64,000 bases of DNA from Arachidicoccus rhizosphaerae (GTDB lineage: Bacteria > Bacteroidota > Bacteroidia > Chitinophagales > Chitinophagaceae), in contig NZ_FNQY01000019.1 of assembly GCF_900107765.1 (NCBI RefSeq), positions 1 through 64,000 on the forward strand. Reading direction: 5' to 3'. The notes beneath the pieces are model-generated. The model did no database searches. It was not told the DNA's origin and worked only from the letters and a program-made list of their open reading frames with translations. This document shows positions 18,238 to 26,904 of the stretch, piece after piece. A program made the position numbers and the translations under genes. Position 1 is the stretch's first letter. Each line of letters begins with the position of its first letter.

Positions 18238-18973
18238 TAAAGAAACCATATTGGGTGATATTGTAGCAGAAAACTACCAGACAGCTGAAGTATTAGAAAA
18301 ATACCAATTAGATTTTTGCTGTCACGGAACACGCAGTTTAGCAGAGGCCTGTCTGGGCAAAAATCTGGACACGGATCATGTTGCCAGAGAACTGCAGCAG
18401 GTAATAGATGGAAAGACCGGTATTACCGATGCCACGGCCGGTGTTCCTGCCGGTTTAAAAGACTGGCCACTGGATCTAATGGCAGATTACGTGGAAAAGA
18501 CGCATCACCGGTATGTTACCAGGCAAACACCGCTCATTGAGGGATATCTTAATAAAATCGTACAGGTACATGGAGGTCGTCACCCAGAACTCTCTCAGAT
18601 CAGGGACATCTTTTTGGAAACAGCCGGTGAACTGGCCATGCACATGAAAAAAGAAGAGCTGATGCTCTTTCCTTTTATTCGGAAAATCACTGTCGCTTCT
18701 ATAAACGGAACCAGAATTGCGCCGCCGCCATTTGGCAGCATTGCCAATCCTGTGAATGCTATGCTGGCAGACCATGAAGCAGAAGGCGAGCGTTCCGCTA
18801 AGATTCGTCAACTCTGCAATGATTTTAATGCTCCTGATGACGCCTGCAATACCTATAGATTAACATTTAGGCTTTTACAGGAGTTCGAACAGGATTTACA
18901 CCAACATATTCATATAGAAAATAATATACTGTTCCCAAAATCTATTGAACTTGAACCCAGTGTTTTAGCTTAA
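18227..18973 (+). CDS. ric: Iron-sulfur cluster repair di-iron protein RIC (ScdA/YtfE family)
   Basis: Cytosolic di-iron protein that repairs Fe-S clusters damaged by NO or peroxide. The 248 residues show the N-terminal ScdA_N (DUF542) domain with its FCCHG signature (Cys31-Cys32) and a hemerythrin-like domain from about residue 80. That domain has HHRYV, HMKKEELMLFPF, ADHEAEG and HIHIENNILFP, which give the His and Glu ligands of the di-iron site. Full family length, all ligands present. Coupled to the upstream membrane protein by overlap. In many bacteria ric is under NsrR or FNR-type control, which fits the Rrf2 gene at the head of the cluster. Confidence 0.93.
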   Translation: MQISKETILGDIVAENYQTAEVLEKYQLDFCCHGTRSLAEACLGKNLDTDHVARELQQVIDGKTGITDATAGVPAGLKDWPLDLMADYVEKTHHRYVTRQTPLIEGYLNKIVQVHGGRHPELSQIRDIFLETAGELAMHMKKEELMLFPFIRKITVASINGTRIAPPPFGSIANPVNAMLADHEAEGERSAKIRQLCNDFNAPDDACNTYRLTFRLLQEFEQDLHQHIHIENNILFPKSIELEPSVLA

Positions 18974-18984
18974 TATTCTACTGC

Positions 18985-19019
18985 CTGAGCTTGTCACGCA
19001 ATCAGTGTGACAAGCTTAG
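18985..19019 (+). other. Strong hairpin between ric and the DUF488 gene
   Basis: CTGAGCTTGTCAC (18985-18997) pairs with GTGACAAGCTTAG (19007-19019), 13 bp with one mismatch, loop about 9 nt. No T-tract follows, so it is at best a weak terminator; it may be a transcript-processing or attenuation point within the operon. Confidence 0.5.
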
Positions 19020-19057
19020 TGATAAAATTATTCCTTAACTTAGTTCATCTGGCAATT

Positions 19058-19426
19058 ATGGCAATCCCGATAATAAACTTAAAAAGAGCTTTTCAACCCG
19101 CATCAGCTGATGATGGATGGCGCATTTTAGTAGACAGGCTATGGCCCAGAGGCATTAATAAAGACAGAGCGGCCATCAAACTTTGGTATAAAGTGATCGC
19201 TCCATCTATTGAGCTGAGAAAGTCCTTTGGTCATGAGGTGGAAAAATGGCCGGACTTCAGGCAAAAATACAAGCAGGAGCTCAGAGCCAATAAAGTAGCC
19301 TTGGAAGAATTACTGAATGTAGTACGTCAGCATCCGGTTATTACCCTGGTGTATGCGGCCAAAGATGAGGAGCATAACAATGCAGTGGTTTTAAAGGAAG
19401 TACTGACAAATCTCTTAAAAAAATAA
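19058..19426 (+). CDS. DUF488 family protein
   Basis: Small cytosolic protein of about 122 residues. I start at ATG 19058 (MAIPIINLKRAF), because the upstream GTG at 19007 lies inside a hairpin and would add residues unlike the family. DUF488 hallmarks are clear: GWRILVDRLWPRGINK, WYKVIAPSIELRKSFGH, WPDFRQKYKQEL, and a final VYAAKDEEHNNA segment. The biochemical function of this family is unknown. It commonly accompanies stress or metal genes, and here lies 4 nt before a hemerythrin gene at the end of the NO cluster. Confidence 0.85.
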   Translation: MAIPIINLKRAFQPASADDGWRILVDRLWPRGINKDRAAIKLWYKVIAPSIELRKSFGHEVEKWPDFRQKYKQELRANKVALEELLNVVRQHPVITLVYAAKDEEHNNAVVLKEVLTNLLKK

Positions 19427-19430
19427 AGTC

Positions 19431-19910
19431 ATGGCACCCATCAAAAGAAGTGAATACCTGAAACCATTATCCAGGGAACATCATTACAGTCTGCTCTTTG
19501 GCTGGAAATTACGTCAAGGAATCAGCCGAGGGGTGAGTATAGATCGTATGGTGGATTATATCCGTTATTTTGAACTCCATATGTTGATTCCCCATTTCAA
19601 GGAAGAAGAAACCTGCCTTTTTATTTATAGCGATAGTCCTTATGTCCAGCAGGCCCTTGATGAACACAGGCATATACTTTCCATTATTGCCACTATGAAA
19701 GTAGAACCGGGAACCACTCATTATGCTGACCTGGAAGCTTTGGCGTCCTTAGTAGATAGTCATGTTAGGTTTGAAGAAAGACAGTTATTCCCTTATTTTG
19801 AACAAAATCTTACGCAGGCACAACTGGAAGCCGTGGCAGCAGCCATAAAAGATGGCCCGGCTGTTGGTGACGATTTTGAAGATAATTTTTGGGAATCGCC
19901 TAAAAACTAA
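19431..19910 (+). CDS. Hemerythrin-like (HHE) domain protein
   Basis: A 159-residue cytosolic four-helix protein with the HHE cation-binding pattern: REHHYSLLF, the LIPHFKEEETCLF segment, DEHRHIL, and HVRFEERQLFPYFE supply His and Glu ligands for a di-iron centre. Starts 4 nt after the DUF488 gene, so the pair forms the end of the NO-cluster transcript. It differs from RIC in lacking the ScdA_N domain. Such proteins bind O2 or NO, store iron or take part in repair; which applies here cannot be told from sequence. No obvious terminator follows in the next 190 nt. Confidence 0.85.
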   Translation: MAPIKRSEYLKPLSREHHYSLLFGWKLRQGISRGVSIDRMVDYIRYFELHMLIPHFKEEETCLFIYSDSPYVQQALDEHRHILSIIATMKVEPGTTHYADLEALASLVDSHVRFEERQLFPYFEQNLTQAQLEAVAAAIKDGPAVGDDFEDNFWESPKN

Positions 19911-20103
19911 TAAAATAAGTTCAGAAGCATCCGGACATATAAAAAAGGGATCTATGTTTGATTTTATGTAACCATTTGTACGCTGTACACTGCCTTTAAT
20001 CTATTTTTAGCTATTTTTTAGTTTCAATATTGCCATTCTCAATAAATCTTTGCTATATTAGAGTTTAGTATTTCTTTACAGGCCTCTATTAAAAAGATTC
20101 TTT

Positions 20104-21774
20104 ATGCGCACTGGCTACCTGACGATATTATCCCTGCTTTTTCTTTTATTTCTTGGTTCCTGCCACACGAAACAGAGTGTAGATTTACTAATATATAATG
20201 CCACCATTTATACGGTAGATTCTAGTTTCTCAAAGGCGACTGCCATGGCTATTAAGGATGGAAAGATAATAGCAACCGGTGACACCAAAGATATCCAACA
20301 GGTGTATGTAGGTCAACAAAATATTGATGCACAAGGGAAGTTTATTTACCCCGGTTTTATTGATGCACACGCACATTTTTTAGCTTTCGGGCAAAGCCTG
20401 CATCAAATTGACCTGAAAGGAACCACCAGCTGGGAGTCTATTATAAAAAAACTAAAAGAATTTAAAAAAACAAGAGCAGCCAATGATACTGGCTGGGTAG
20501 TGGGTGATGGCTGGGATCAAAATGATTGGGCTAATAAGCAATTTCCTAATAAATCAGCATTGGACTCTTTATTTGCCGATGCCCCTGTGGTCTTAACACG
20601 TATTGACGGACATGCCATTATTGCCAATCAGAAAGCCCTGGATCTAGCCGGCATACATGCCGGCGATACTATAAAAGGAGGGAAGATTCTGGTTCAGGAT
20701 AGTTTACTTACGGGTGTTTTGATTGATAATGCAACCAATCTTGTTTATCGTGAAATTCCTCATCCAAATACACTAGAAGCAACCAGTGCTTTGATGGACG
20801 CTCAAAGCAAATGTTTTGCTGCGGGGCTGACTTCCATTCAGGATATGGGAGAAGATGCCCGGTTAATACCACTGCTGGACAGTCTAAATAAAGCCGGACA
20901 ATTAAAGATCAGACTATATGTTTTGCTCATGGATAATCCTTCCAACTTTGATTACCTGGTCAAAAAAGGCATCATTCATACTGAGTGGCTGCATGTACCC
21001 GGATTCAAAGTGTTTGCGGACGGCGCATTGGGATCCAGGGGCGCCTGTCTTCTAGAGCCCTATGCAGATGATTCCGCGCATGATGGTTTTTTATTAAATA
21101 CAGTGAATCATTATGATTCTGTGGCCCGGTTCATTTATCAGCATCATTTTCAAATGGCCACTCATGCCATTGGAGACTCGGCTGTGCGTACCATGCTTAA
21201 GATATATGCCAAATACCTGAAAGGTCCCAATGATTTAAGATGGCGTATTGAACACGCGCAGATTGTTGACAGCAGCGATGTGCATTATTTCAACGACTAT
21301 CAGATTATCCCATCCGTTCAGCCTACTCATGCTACATCTGATATGTATTGGGCTGAAAGCCGCCTGGGGCCGGGTAGAATCAAAAATGCTTATATCAATA
21401 AAACCTTATTAGATCAAAATGGATTTATTCCTTTAGGAACGGATTTTCCGGTAGAAGATATTTCGCCCATAAAAACATTTTTCAGTGCGGTATTCAGAAA
21501 AGATGCCAGTGGCAATCCGCCTGCCGGATTTCAAATGGAAAATGCTTTAAGCCGGGAACAGGCCATAAAAGGCATGACCATCTGGGCGGCAAGAGCGGCC
21601 TTTGAGGAGGATGAAAAAGGGAGTCTGGAGCCGGGAAAAAGGGCAGATTTTATTGTGACTGATAAAGATTTAATGCAAGCCGAAATGGGAGATATCTTAA
21701 AAACCAGGATTCTTATGACCTTTGTTGGAGGAGAAAAGGTCTATGACCGTTCCGGCAGACCGATTTTACAATAA
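20104..21774 (+). CDS. Lipoprotein amidohydrolase, YtcJ-like
   Basis: Metal-dependent hydrolase of the amidohydrolase superfamily (Amidohydro_3, YtcJ-like), 556 residues. An N-terminal lipoprotein signal (LFLGSC, Cys at about residue 18) predicts membrane anchoring outside the cytoplasm. The first metal site is FIDAHAHF; later features are GDGWDQNDW, the FADGALGSRGACL segment, HAIGDSAVR and the C-terminal GTDFPVEDISP with SLEPGKRADFIV. The natural substrate of this group is generally unknown (N-acyl or formamide-like compounds have been suggested). It is a single gene, followed 3 nt later by a convergent radical SAM gene without an obvious terminator. Confidence 0.85.
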   Translation: MRTGYLTILSLLFLLFLGSCHTKQSVDLLIYNATIYTVDSSFSKATAMAIKDGKIIATGDTKDIQQVYVGQQNIDAQGKFIYPGFIDAHAHFLAFGQSLHQIDLKGTTSWESIIKKLKEFKKTRAANDTGWVVGDGWDQNDWANKQFPNKSALDSLFADAPVVLTRIDGHAIIANQKALDLAGIHAGDTIKGGKILVQDSLLTGVLIDNATNLVYREIPHPNTLEATSALMDAQSKCFAAGLTSIQDMGEDARLIPLLDSLNKAGQLKIRLYVLLMDNPSNFDYLVKKGIIHTEWLHVPGFKVFADGALGSRGACLLEPYADDSAHDGFLLNTVNHYDSVARFIYQHHFQMATHAIGDSAVRTMLKIYAKYLKGPNDLRWRIEHAQIVDSSDVHYFNDYQIIPSVQPTHATSDMYWAESRLGPGRIKNAYINKTLLDQNGFIPLGTDFPVEDISPIKTFFSAVFRKDASGNPPAGFQMENALSREQAIKGMTIWAARAAFEEDEKGSLEPGKRADFIVTDKDLMQAEMGDILKTRILMTFVGGEKVYDRSGRPILQ

Positions 21775-21777
21775 TCC

Positions 21778-22863
21778 TTAATCAAACAAACTGAGCTGTC
21801 TGGCCTCACCTGGTCTTTTGAATAATTCATGATTCAATTGTAATCTGGTTTCATTTAATTGATTTAAGCGAGCATGTAATTTAAAAGTCTGACCAATGAT
21901 GCTGGCCAGGTGCCCTTCTCCGCGCATCCGTCTGCCAAAGACACTGTCATTTACCTTGCCTGCATGACATTGCTGGATACTATGATACACCTTTTCAGCT
22001 CTGTCTGGGAACGTTTTAAAGAGCCAGTCCTTAAAAATATCAGCTATCTGTCCATTTAAACGGACTATGGTATAACCGGCCCATTTCGCACCGGCCATGG
22101 CTACAGTCTTTAAAATCTGAGGAATTTCCGTATCATTCAATCCGGGAATTATAGGAGCCTCCATAATCCCTACAGGTATGCCTGCCGAAGATAATGATTC
22201 GATTATCTTTAATCTTTGCGTCGCAGTTGTTGTTCTGGGCTCTAGCTTTTGCCTTAATTTCTCATCCAGGCTGTTGATGGAGACATATACAGCACATAGC
22301 TGCATTGCCGCCATATCTTTTAAGATATCCAGATCTCTTAGAACCAGTGAATTTTTGGTGATTATACTAATCGGTTGGCGATATTCCAGGGCAATTTCCA
22401 ATAACTGTCTGGTTAGTTTGAATTTTCTTTCCGCAGGCTGATAACAATCTGTATTGCCCGATAAGGAGATGGTATCCCCTGACCAGGATTTTTTATTCAA
22501 AAAAGCCCTGAATAGACCGGGTGCACCGGATTTAATCAGAATATTTCGTTCAAAATCCAATCCTGCACTATAACCCCAGTATTCATGAGAATTTCTTGCA
22601 TAACAGTAGATACAACCATGCTCACAACCCTGGTAAGGGTTTAAGGAATAGGCCATTCCCACATCCTGACTATCCACCTTGTTGACAATGGTCTTGGCAT
22701 TGGTTTTTATGAAATTCGTCTGAACATGCTCTTCCAAAGCCCAGTCATCAATACCCTCTGGCTCAAATTGTCCATAACTATGGTTCAAAAAGCGATTGTG
22801 GGGATTGGATTGTGCCCCCTGACCCTTTTGGTATTGTATATTTTTGGTATTTTCCTGGTCCAT
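21778..22863 (-). CDS. Radical SAM protein, PA0069 / spore-photoproduct-lyase-like family
   Basis: A 361-residue protein with the radical SAM cluster motif C-x3-C-x2-C in GCEHGCIYCYARNSHEYWG, then SLSGNTDCYQPAERKFKLTR and ITKNSLVLRDLDIL. This is the family known as PA0069 or Rv2578c, related to spore photoproduct lyase. Its reaction is not established; DNA-lesion repair is often guessed. Cytosolic, with a [4Fe-4S] cluster and SAM. It is monocistronic on the minus strand and converges on the amidohydrolase gene. A TATATTTG element lies 28 nt upstream of its start. Confidence 0.88.
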   Translation of the reverse strand: MDQENTKNIQYQKGQGAQSNPHNRFLNHSYGQFEPEGIDDWALEEHVQTNFIKTNAKTIVNKVDSQDVGMAYSLNPYQGCEHGCIYCYARNSHEYWGYSAGLDFERNILIKSGAPGLFRAFLNKKSWSGDTISLSGNTDCYQPAERKFKLTRQLLEIALEYRQPISIITKNSLVLRDLDILKDMAAMQLCAVYVSINSLDEKLRQKLEPRTTTATQRLKIIESLSSAGIPVGIMEAPIIPGLNDTEIPQILKTVAMAGAKWAGYTIVRLNGQIADIFKDWLFKTFPDRAEKVYHSIQQCHAGKVNDSVFGRRMRGEGHLASIIGQTFKLHARLNQLNETRLQLNHELFKRPGEARQLSLFD

Positions 22864-22890
22864 TTTATAATAAATTTACTGGAGTTATTA

Positions 22891-22898
22891 CAAATATA
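22891..22898 (-). promoter_or_regulatory. -7 element of the radical SAM gene
   Basis: CAAATATA on the plus strand reads TATATTTG on the minus strand, an exact TAnnTTTG match, 28 nt before the start codon. No clear -33 TTG at the usual distance. Confidence 0.5.
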
Positions 22899-22955
22899 CT
22901 AATTAATTTAGATTGTCAGGAATGTTTTTTGTCAATTTTTTTGTATTTTTAAACT

Positions 22956-23213
22956 ATGAACCTAAATAACCCGCAGCACACATCCGACAAAAAAACAAAT
23001 AATAAGGCCCGATTTTCTGGCAATTGGATGCGTTACCTTAGTTATGGCATTCAACTGATGGCCACTATTGGTATCGGATTGTTTATAGGCTATAAGCTAG
23101 ACGAGGTATTGAAGGTAAAGTTTCCCTTACTTGTATGGCTCTTACCCACCGTACTGCTCATTTATATGCTGGTCAAACTAGTAAAAGATTTTTCCAAAAA
23201 TGGAAAGCAATAG
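22956..23213 (+). CDS. AtpZ/AtpI-like small membrane protein
   Basis: An 85-residue protein with a basic N-terminus and two membrane helices (about residues 30-50 and 60-78). GIGLFIGYKLDEVLKVKFPLL matches the AtpZ/AtpI-like (ATPase_gene1) family, which assists F1Fo-ATP synthase assembly or Mg2+ supply. In Bacteroidota this gene usually heads the atp operon. Here it is followed by one further membrane protein and then an unrelated SprT-like gene, with no atpB-atpG in the window, so it seems separated from the ATP synthase genes. The assignment rests on the small size, topology and motif. Confidence 0.7.
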   Translation: MNLNNPQHTSDKKTNNKARFSGNWMRYLSYGIQLMATIGIGLFIGYKLDEVLKVKFPLLVWLLPTVLLIYMLVKLVKDFSKNGKQ

Positions 23214-23356
23214 TACGGGATCATTGTTTTGCCCGTAAAAGGAGTAAACTGGTTTGTTCATCAATTATTACGCAACAGGCAATCCGTACCATACTGCCTG
23301 ACAATGCTGCGTCAGTCACCAAAATAATTACTATTTTTGCTACTTAATTTAAACGC

Positions 23357-23767
23357 ATGAACAAATTCCGGTTACAAAGAAATTACATCAACTTGCTATT
23401 GTTGTTCTTGATTGTCAATGTCTTTTGTCTTCTTTACAGAGACGGATCCATCCATTTAAGTTTCTATTTGGATGTATATGTGGTGGTAATCGCTAATTTG
23501 TTGCTATTCCTGCTGGCCCTTTTAGGATCCTATCGGCATGCCAAGGCTTTAGAAGATAAAAATCCTAATGTCTTTATCCGATCCATCATGGGTATGACGG
23601 TGCTAAAATTCTTTGTACTAGTGGCTGCAGCATTGATTTATGTTTTTACTGCTAAAGAAAACAGGAATCTTCCAGGTATTTTGATTGCGCTGGGATTGTA
23701 TATTCTGTATGCTGTATTAGAAGTAAGCGCTGCTTACCGACTGAACAAAAACAAGTCAAATTCCTAA
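23357..23767 (+). CDS. Four-helix membrane protein, probably ATP-synthase-associated
   Basis: A 136-residue hydrophobic protein with four predicted membrane helices (residues about 10-27, 36-58, 75-97, 103-125) and a short basic tail. It follows the AtpZ-like gene after 143 nt and resembles the variable AtpI-like membrane protein that sits between atpZ and atpB in many Bacteroidota. The family has low conservation, so the link is by position and topology only. No catalytic or metal motif was found. The gap before it contains TTGTTTTGCCC, similar to the local -7 element but with TT in place of TA. Confidence 0.5.
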   Translation: MNKFRLQRNYINLLLLFLIVNVFCLLYRDGSIHLSFYLDVYVVVIANLLLFLLALLGSYRHAKALEDKNPNVFIRSIMGMTVLKFFVLVAAALIYVFTAKENRNLPGILIALGLYILYAVLEVSAAYRLNKNKSNS

Positions 23768-23790
23768 AAGCAACTCTTTTCCAAAAACAA

Positions 23791-24432
23791 ATGGCAAAAG
23801 CTGAACGCCATCCCTTATCTTCATTAAGCCATTATCTTCCGGATAATACCCTGGAAGATGTACTGTCCTTTATTAACCGGTACAAGGTCCAACTCACGAT
23901 TACCAGGGCCAGAAAATCAGTTTTAGGGGATTATCGTAATGCGCATGGTACAGAAAATCATCGTATCTCAGTTAATGGCAACCTTAATAAGTATAGCTTT
24001 TTAATCACGCTGCTTCATGAATTGGCGCATTTAGTCACCTATGAAACTTATCGGCACCGCGTTCAACCACATGGCAGGGAGTGGAAGGATAGTTATGCGG
24101 CAATATTGCGGGTATTTTTAGAAAAGCAGGTATTTCCGGGTGATATAGCGATGGAACTCCACCGATCCCTGCATAATCTGGGTGCCAGTAGCTGTTCCGA
24201 GCCTGGACTGATGCGCGTGTTGAAAAATTATGACAATGATTCCATTGGCCTAAGCCTGGTTGAAGACCTGAAGCCTGGCGAGTGGTTCGTCACAAGGGAT
24301 AATAAAGTCTATATTATGGAAAAGAAAATCAGGACACGTTATTTGTGTACTGCTTATCCTAGCAAGAAACAATATCTGTTTAACGGCCTTTATGAAATTA
24401 AAATCCTGGAACAGCATCCCGAGTTCCCCTGA
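23791..24432 (+). CDS. SprT-like metalloprotease domain protein
   Basis: A 213-residue cytosolic protein with the zinc-protease motif H76-E77-x2-H80 (LLHELAH) and a third-ligand region HRVQPHGREWK a little downstream, the arrangement of SprT/Spartan-like proteins. The C-terminal third (after about residue 130) contains beta-rich sequence and several Cys/basic residues, like the zinc-ribbon part of SprT proteins, although a clear CxxC pair is not seen. SprT-type enzymes can digest DNA-protein crosslinks, but the function of the bacterial proteins is poorly known. It begins 23 nt after the preceding membrane-protein gene and ends at a strong terminator. Confidence 0.8.
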   Translation: MAKAERHPLSSLSHYLPDNTLEDVLSFINRYKVQLTITRARKSVLGDYRNAHGTENHRISVNGNLNKYSFLITLLHELAHLVTYETYRHRVQPHGREWKDSYAAILRVFLEKQVFPGDIAMELHRSLHNLGASSCSEPGLMRVLKNYDNDSIGLSLVEDLKPGEWFVTRDNKVYIMEKKIRTRYLCTAYPSKKQYLFNGLYEIKILEQHPEFP

Positions 24433-24460
24433 TCGAATCAAGGATGGGTGATCATTGAAT

Positions 24461-24511
24461 AAAAAAAAACCTTAAAAAATAGATGCAATTCCATTTTTTA
24501 AGGGTTTTTTT
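24461..24511. terminator. Bidirectional terminator between SprT-like and M42 peptidase genes
   Basis: AAAACCTTAAAAAATAG pairs with CATTTTTTAAGGGTTTTTTT, flanked by A9 on the left and T7 on the right, between convergent genes. Confidence 0.85.
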
Positions 24512-24527
24512 GCTGACTACCGTTATT

Positions 24528-25646
24528 TTATTTAGAAAAATAACTCAGATTGGTAGAAGGACTTAGAGCCAGCAGACTTTGATACATGAGTTCAATGGTA
24601 GATTCAATATCTGAGCGGTGCAGCATTTCTACGGTTGTATGCATGTAACGTAAAGGGATAGAAATAAGCGCTGATGGACAGCCGTCATTGGCATAGGCAA
24701 AACTATCCGTATCCGTGCCCGTACTGCGGCTAGTAGCCCTGAGTTGAACTTCAATTTTTTGCTTAGCGGCCACATCCTGAATAAACTGCAACAATTTATT
24801 CTGAACGGCAGGTCCATAAGTCAGGGCTGGACCCTTTCCGCAGGAGGTATCTCCTTCAATATTCTTATTGATAAAAGGAGTTTGCGTGTCATGCGTCACG
24901 TCAGTGATGATGGCTACATCTGGTTTAATGCGACGTGCAATCATTTCTGCGCCCCGAAGGCCTATTTCTTCCTGTACCGCATTTACTATATAAAGTCCGA
25001 AGGGTAATTTCTTTTTATGCTCCTTGAGCAATCTTGCTACCTGAGCAATCATAAATCCTCCGATTCTATTGTCAAAGGCTCTGCCGATTAAATAATCATT
25101 GGCTAACTCATCAAAACCATCCTGATAGGTTACAACGGCACCTACGTGAATTCCAAGAGCTTCCACTTCTTTTTTGGAGCGGGCGCCGCAATCCAAAAAC
25201 AGGTTGTCCACTCTTGGGGTCGGTTCTTTTTGGTCAGGAATGTGCCGGGTATGAATGGCGGGCCATCCGAAGACAGCTTTGACAGGTCCTTTTTTACCGT
25301 GGATCCAGACGCGCATGGCAGGCGCAATCTGGTGATCGACACCACCGTTTCTTTTTAAATAAATAAAGCCCTGTTCTGTAATATAATTAACAAACCAGGA
25401 GATTTCATCGGCATGGGCTTCTATAACCACTTTAAACGGATGCTCCGGGTTAATGACCCCGACGGCCGTGCCATATGGGTCCGTAAAATGTGTATCCACA
25501 TAGGGCTTGAGATAATCCAGCCATAGTGCCTGACCACTGTGCTCAAAACCGACAGGGGATGCATTATTAATATAATCAGTTAAAAATTGCCAGTCTTTTT
25601 TGCCCAGTTTAGGGGCTATTGCTTTTTGTTTTTTTTCTTTTGCCAT
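24528..25646 (-). CDS. M42 family metallopeptidase (glutamyl aminopeptidase / cellulase M type)
   Basis: Cytosolic two-metal aminopeptidase of family M42, 372 residues. The ligand set is complete: His in EAHADEISW, Asp in FDNRIGG, the catalytic and ligand Glu pair in QEEIGLRGA, Asp in ITDVTHD and the final His in RYMHTTVE. These enzymes are large tetrahedral assemblies that trim peptides from the N-terminus. The start at 25646 is preceded by a TACTTTTG element that overlaps the stop codon of the upstream UbiA-like gene, so it can be expressed on its own or with that gene. Confidence 0.9.
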   Translation of the reverse strand: MAKEKKQKAIAPKLGKKDWQFLTDYINNASPVGFEHSGQALWLDYLKPYVDTHFTDPYGTAVGVINPEHPFKVVIEAHADEISWFVNYITEQGFIYLKRNGGVDHQIAPAMRVWIHGKKGPVKAVFGWPAIHTRHIPDQKEPTPRVDNLFLDCGARSKKEVEALGIHVGAVVTYQDGFDELANDYLIGRAFDNRIGGFMIAQVARLLKEHKKKLPFGLYIVNAVQEEIGLRGAEMIARRIKPDVAIITDVTHDTQTPFINKNIEGDTSCGKGPALTYGPAVQNKLLQFIQDVAAKQKIEVQLRATSRSTGTDTDSFAYANDGCPSALISIPLRYMHTTVEMLHRSDIESTIELMYQSLLALSPSTNLSYFSK

Positions 25647-25667
25647 CAGTGTGCTGTTTTATAAAAA

Positions 25668-26645
25668 TCAAAAGTACGCATTTTCGCGAAACAGTAAATA
25701 TCCTAAAATTCCAGAAATGCCTTTTAAAAGCATTAGTCCGTCAATTACGATCAGATAAAATAAAATAGGTTTTCTTCTGTGCATGGAATAGGCAACAGCC
25801 AGAAGGCAGATAAAAGGCAAGGTATTGATTAGTGTCCTTGGCCAGCTAAAATGCTGGGTGGTGGCAAAACCCCAAAGCGCTATCAGGCCGATGGCGATTA
25901 ATGGCAGTAAAATCCTGAATATGGTTTTTCTAAGCCCTACACGGACAACAAAGGTTTTCAGATGCTTATTATAATCATCCGCATAATCTTTAATATCAAA
26001 CATAATGCAAAGAACAGATATATACATCCAGTTTTTAATCAAGAGCCAGACAGACATGACCGAAATTTCATAATGCTGGTTGATTTGCCATTTATAAAAC
26101 ATCACCGGATAAATAGTTACGGCGCCTGCCCATACAAACCCAATAATAAAAGGCTTTAACCATCCGGAGTTTCTTAAATTAATTTTTATTATCGGAAAAT
26201 AATCATTGCCGTAATAAAAGAAAGCCACCAAAGGTACCGCCAACAGCATCAGCCATTCGTCGGCATGCAGGCTGAAGATTTCATGGAATTCTTTTATGAC
26301 CAAATAAAGGGCCGCCGCTATAGCGATCAGTGTATAGAAAAACTGGGTGAGCGTAATGAGTTTATAGTTTCTGGTATACCAATCGGTTCTGCGATTATAG
26401 TAACTGTTGGTGGTCATGGATGTCCTGGGCCTGCCGACCAACTTGTTAAAAACATTCAACAAATGCAATTCACCCATATAAGCATACGTATAATAAACAA
26501 GAGTGCCGGTCACCAGCAGTACATAATAGGCAGGAGTATTTAAAGGGACCCCCTGCTGCAATGAGGCTTCCATAGACAGTGCCACCGTGCAGAGCGCATA
26601 AAAATAATTACCAAAAAATATAAACTCGGTTAATTTCTTTCTCAA
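25668..26645 (-). CDS. UbiA-like integral membrane protein
   Basis: A 325-residue polytopic protein with about eight or nine membrane helices. The segment FDIKDYADDYNKHLKTFVVRVG resembles the second Asp-rich loop of UbiA prenyltransferases (DxxDxxxD followed by T-x-P-V-like sequence), which argues for this superfamily. I cannot find a canonical first NDxxD motif, so it may be a diverged or inactive member. Prenyl transfer to a small aromatic or other acceptor would be the default guess. It is upstream of the M42 peptidase gene on the same strand, 21 nt apart; the functional link, if any, is unclear. Confidence 0.6.
   Translation of the reverse strand: MRKKLTEFIFFGNYFYALCTVALSMEASLQQGVPLNTPAYYVLLVTGTLVYYTYAYMGELHLLNVFNKLVGRPRTSMTTNSYYNRRTDWYTRNYKLITLTQFFYTLIAIAAALYLVIKEFHEIFSLHADEWLMLLAVPLVAFFYYGNDYFPIIKINLRNSGWLKPFIIGFVWAGAVTIYPVMFYKWQINQHYEISVMSVWLLIKNWMYISVLCIMFDIKDYADDYNKHLKTFVVRVGLRKTIFRILLPLIAIGLIALWGFATTQHFSWPRTLINTLPFICLLAVAYSMHRRKPILFYLIVIDGLMLLKGISGILGYLLFRENAYF
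25669..25676 (-). promoter_or_regulatory. -7 element before the M42 peptidase gene
   Basis: CAAAAGTA on the plus strand reads TACTTTTG on the minus strand, an exact TAnnTTTG match 22 nt before the start. It overlaps the stop of the preceding gene. Confidence 0.45.
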
Positions 26646-26904
26646 AATACTGCTTTACACCTTGAAATAAATGATGCTCTGTTGTTTTTGATTAGCAAAG
26701 GCTCCTGCTTGCTTTTCAGGCCCTAAAAATAGACAAATTACCCCAGAAACCTGGGCAGCAAATGCAGTTTTGGGGCTGGTTTTTACCATAATCCGTCAAA
26801 TACTGAAAAAAACGAGTATTATCTGTTCAAAATACTTAAATTTAGATTTTAGAACCTGCTTTTATTTTATTTCAACAATTTTTTAAACATTCAAACGGCA
26901 TTAC

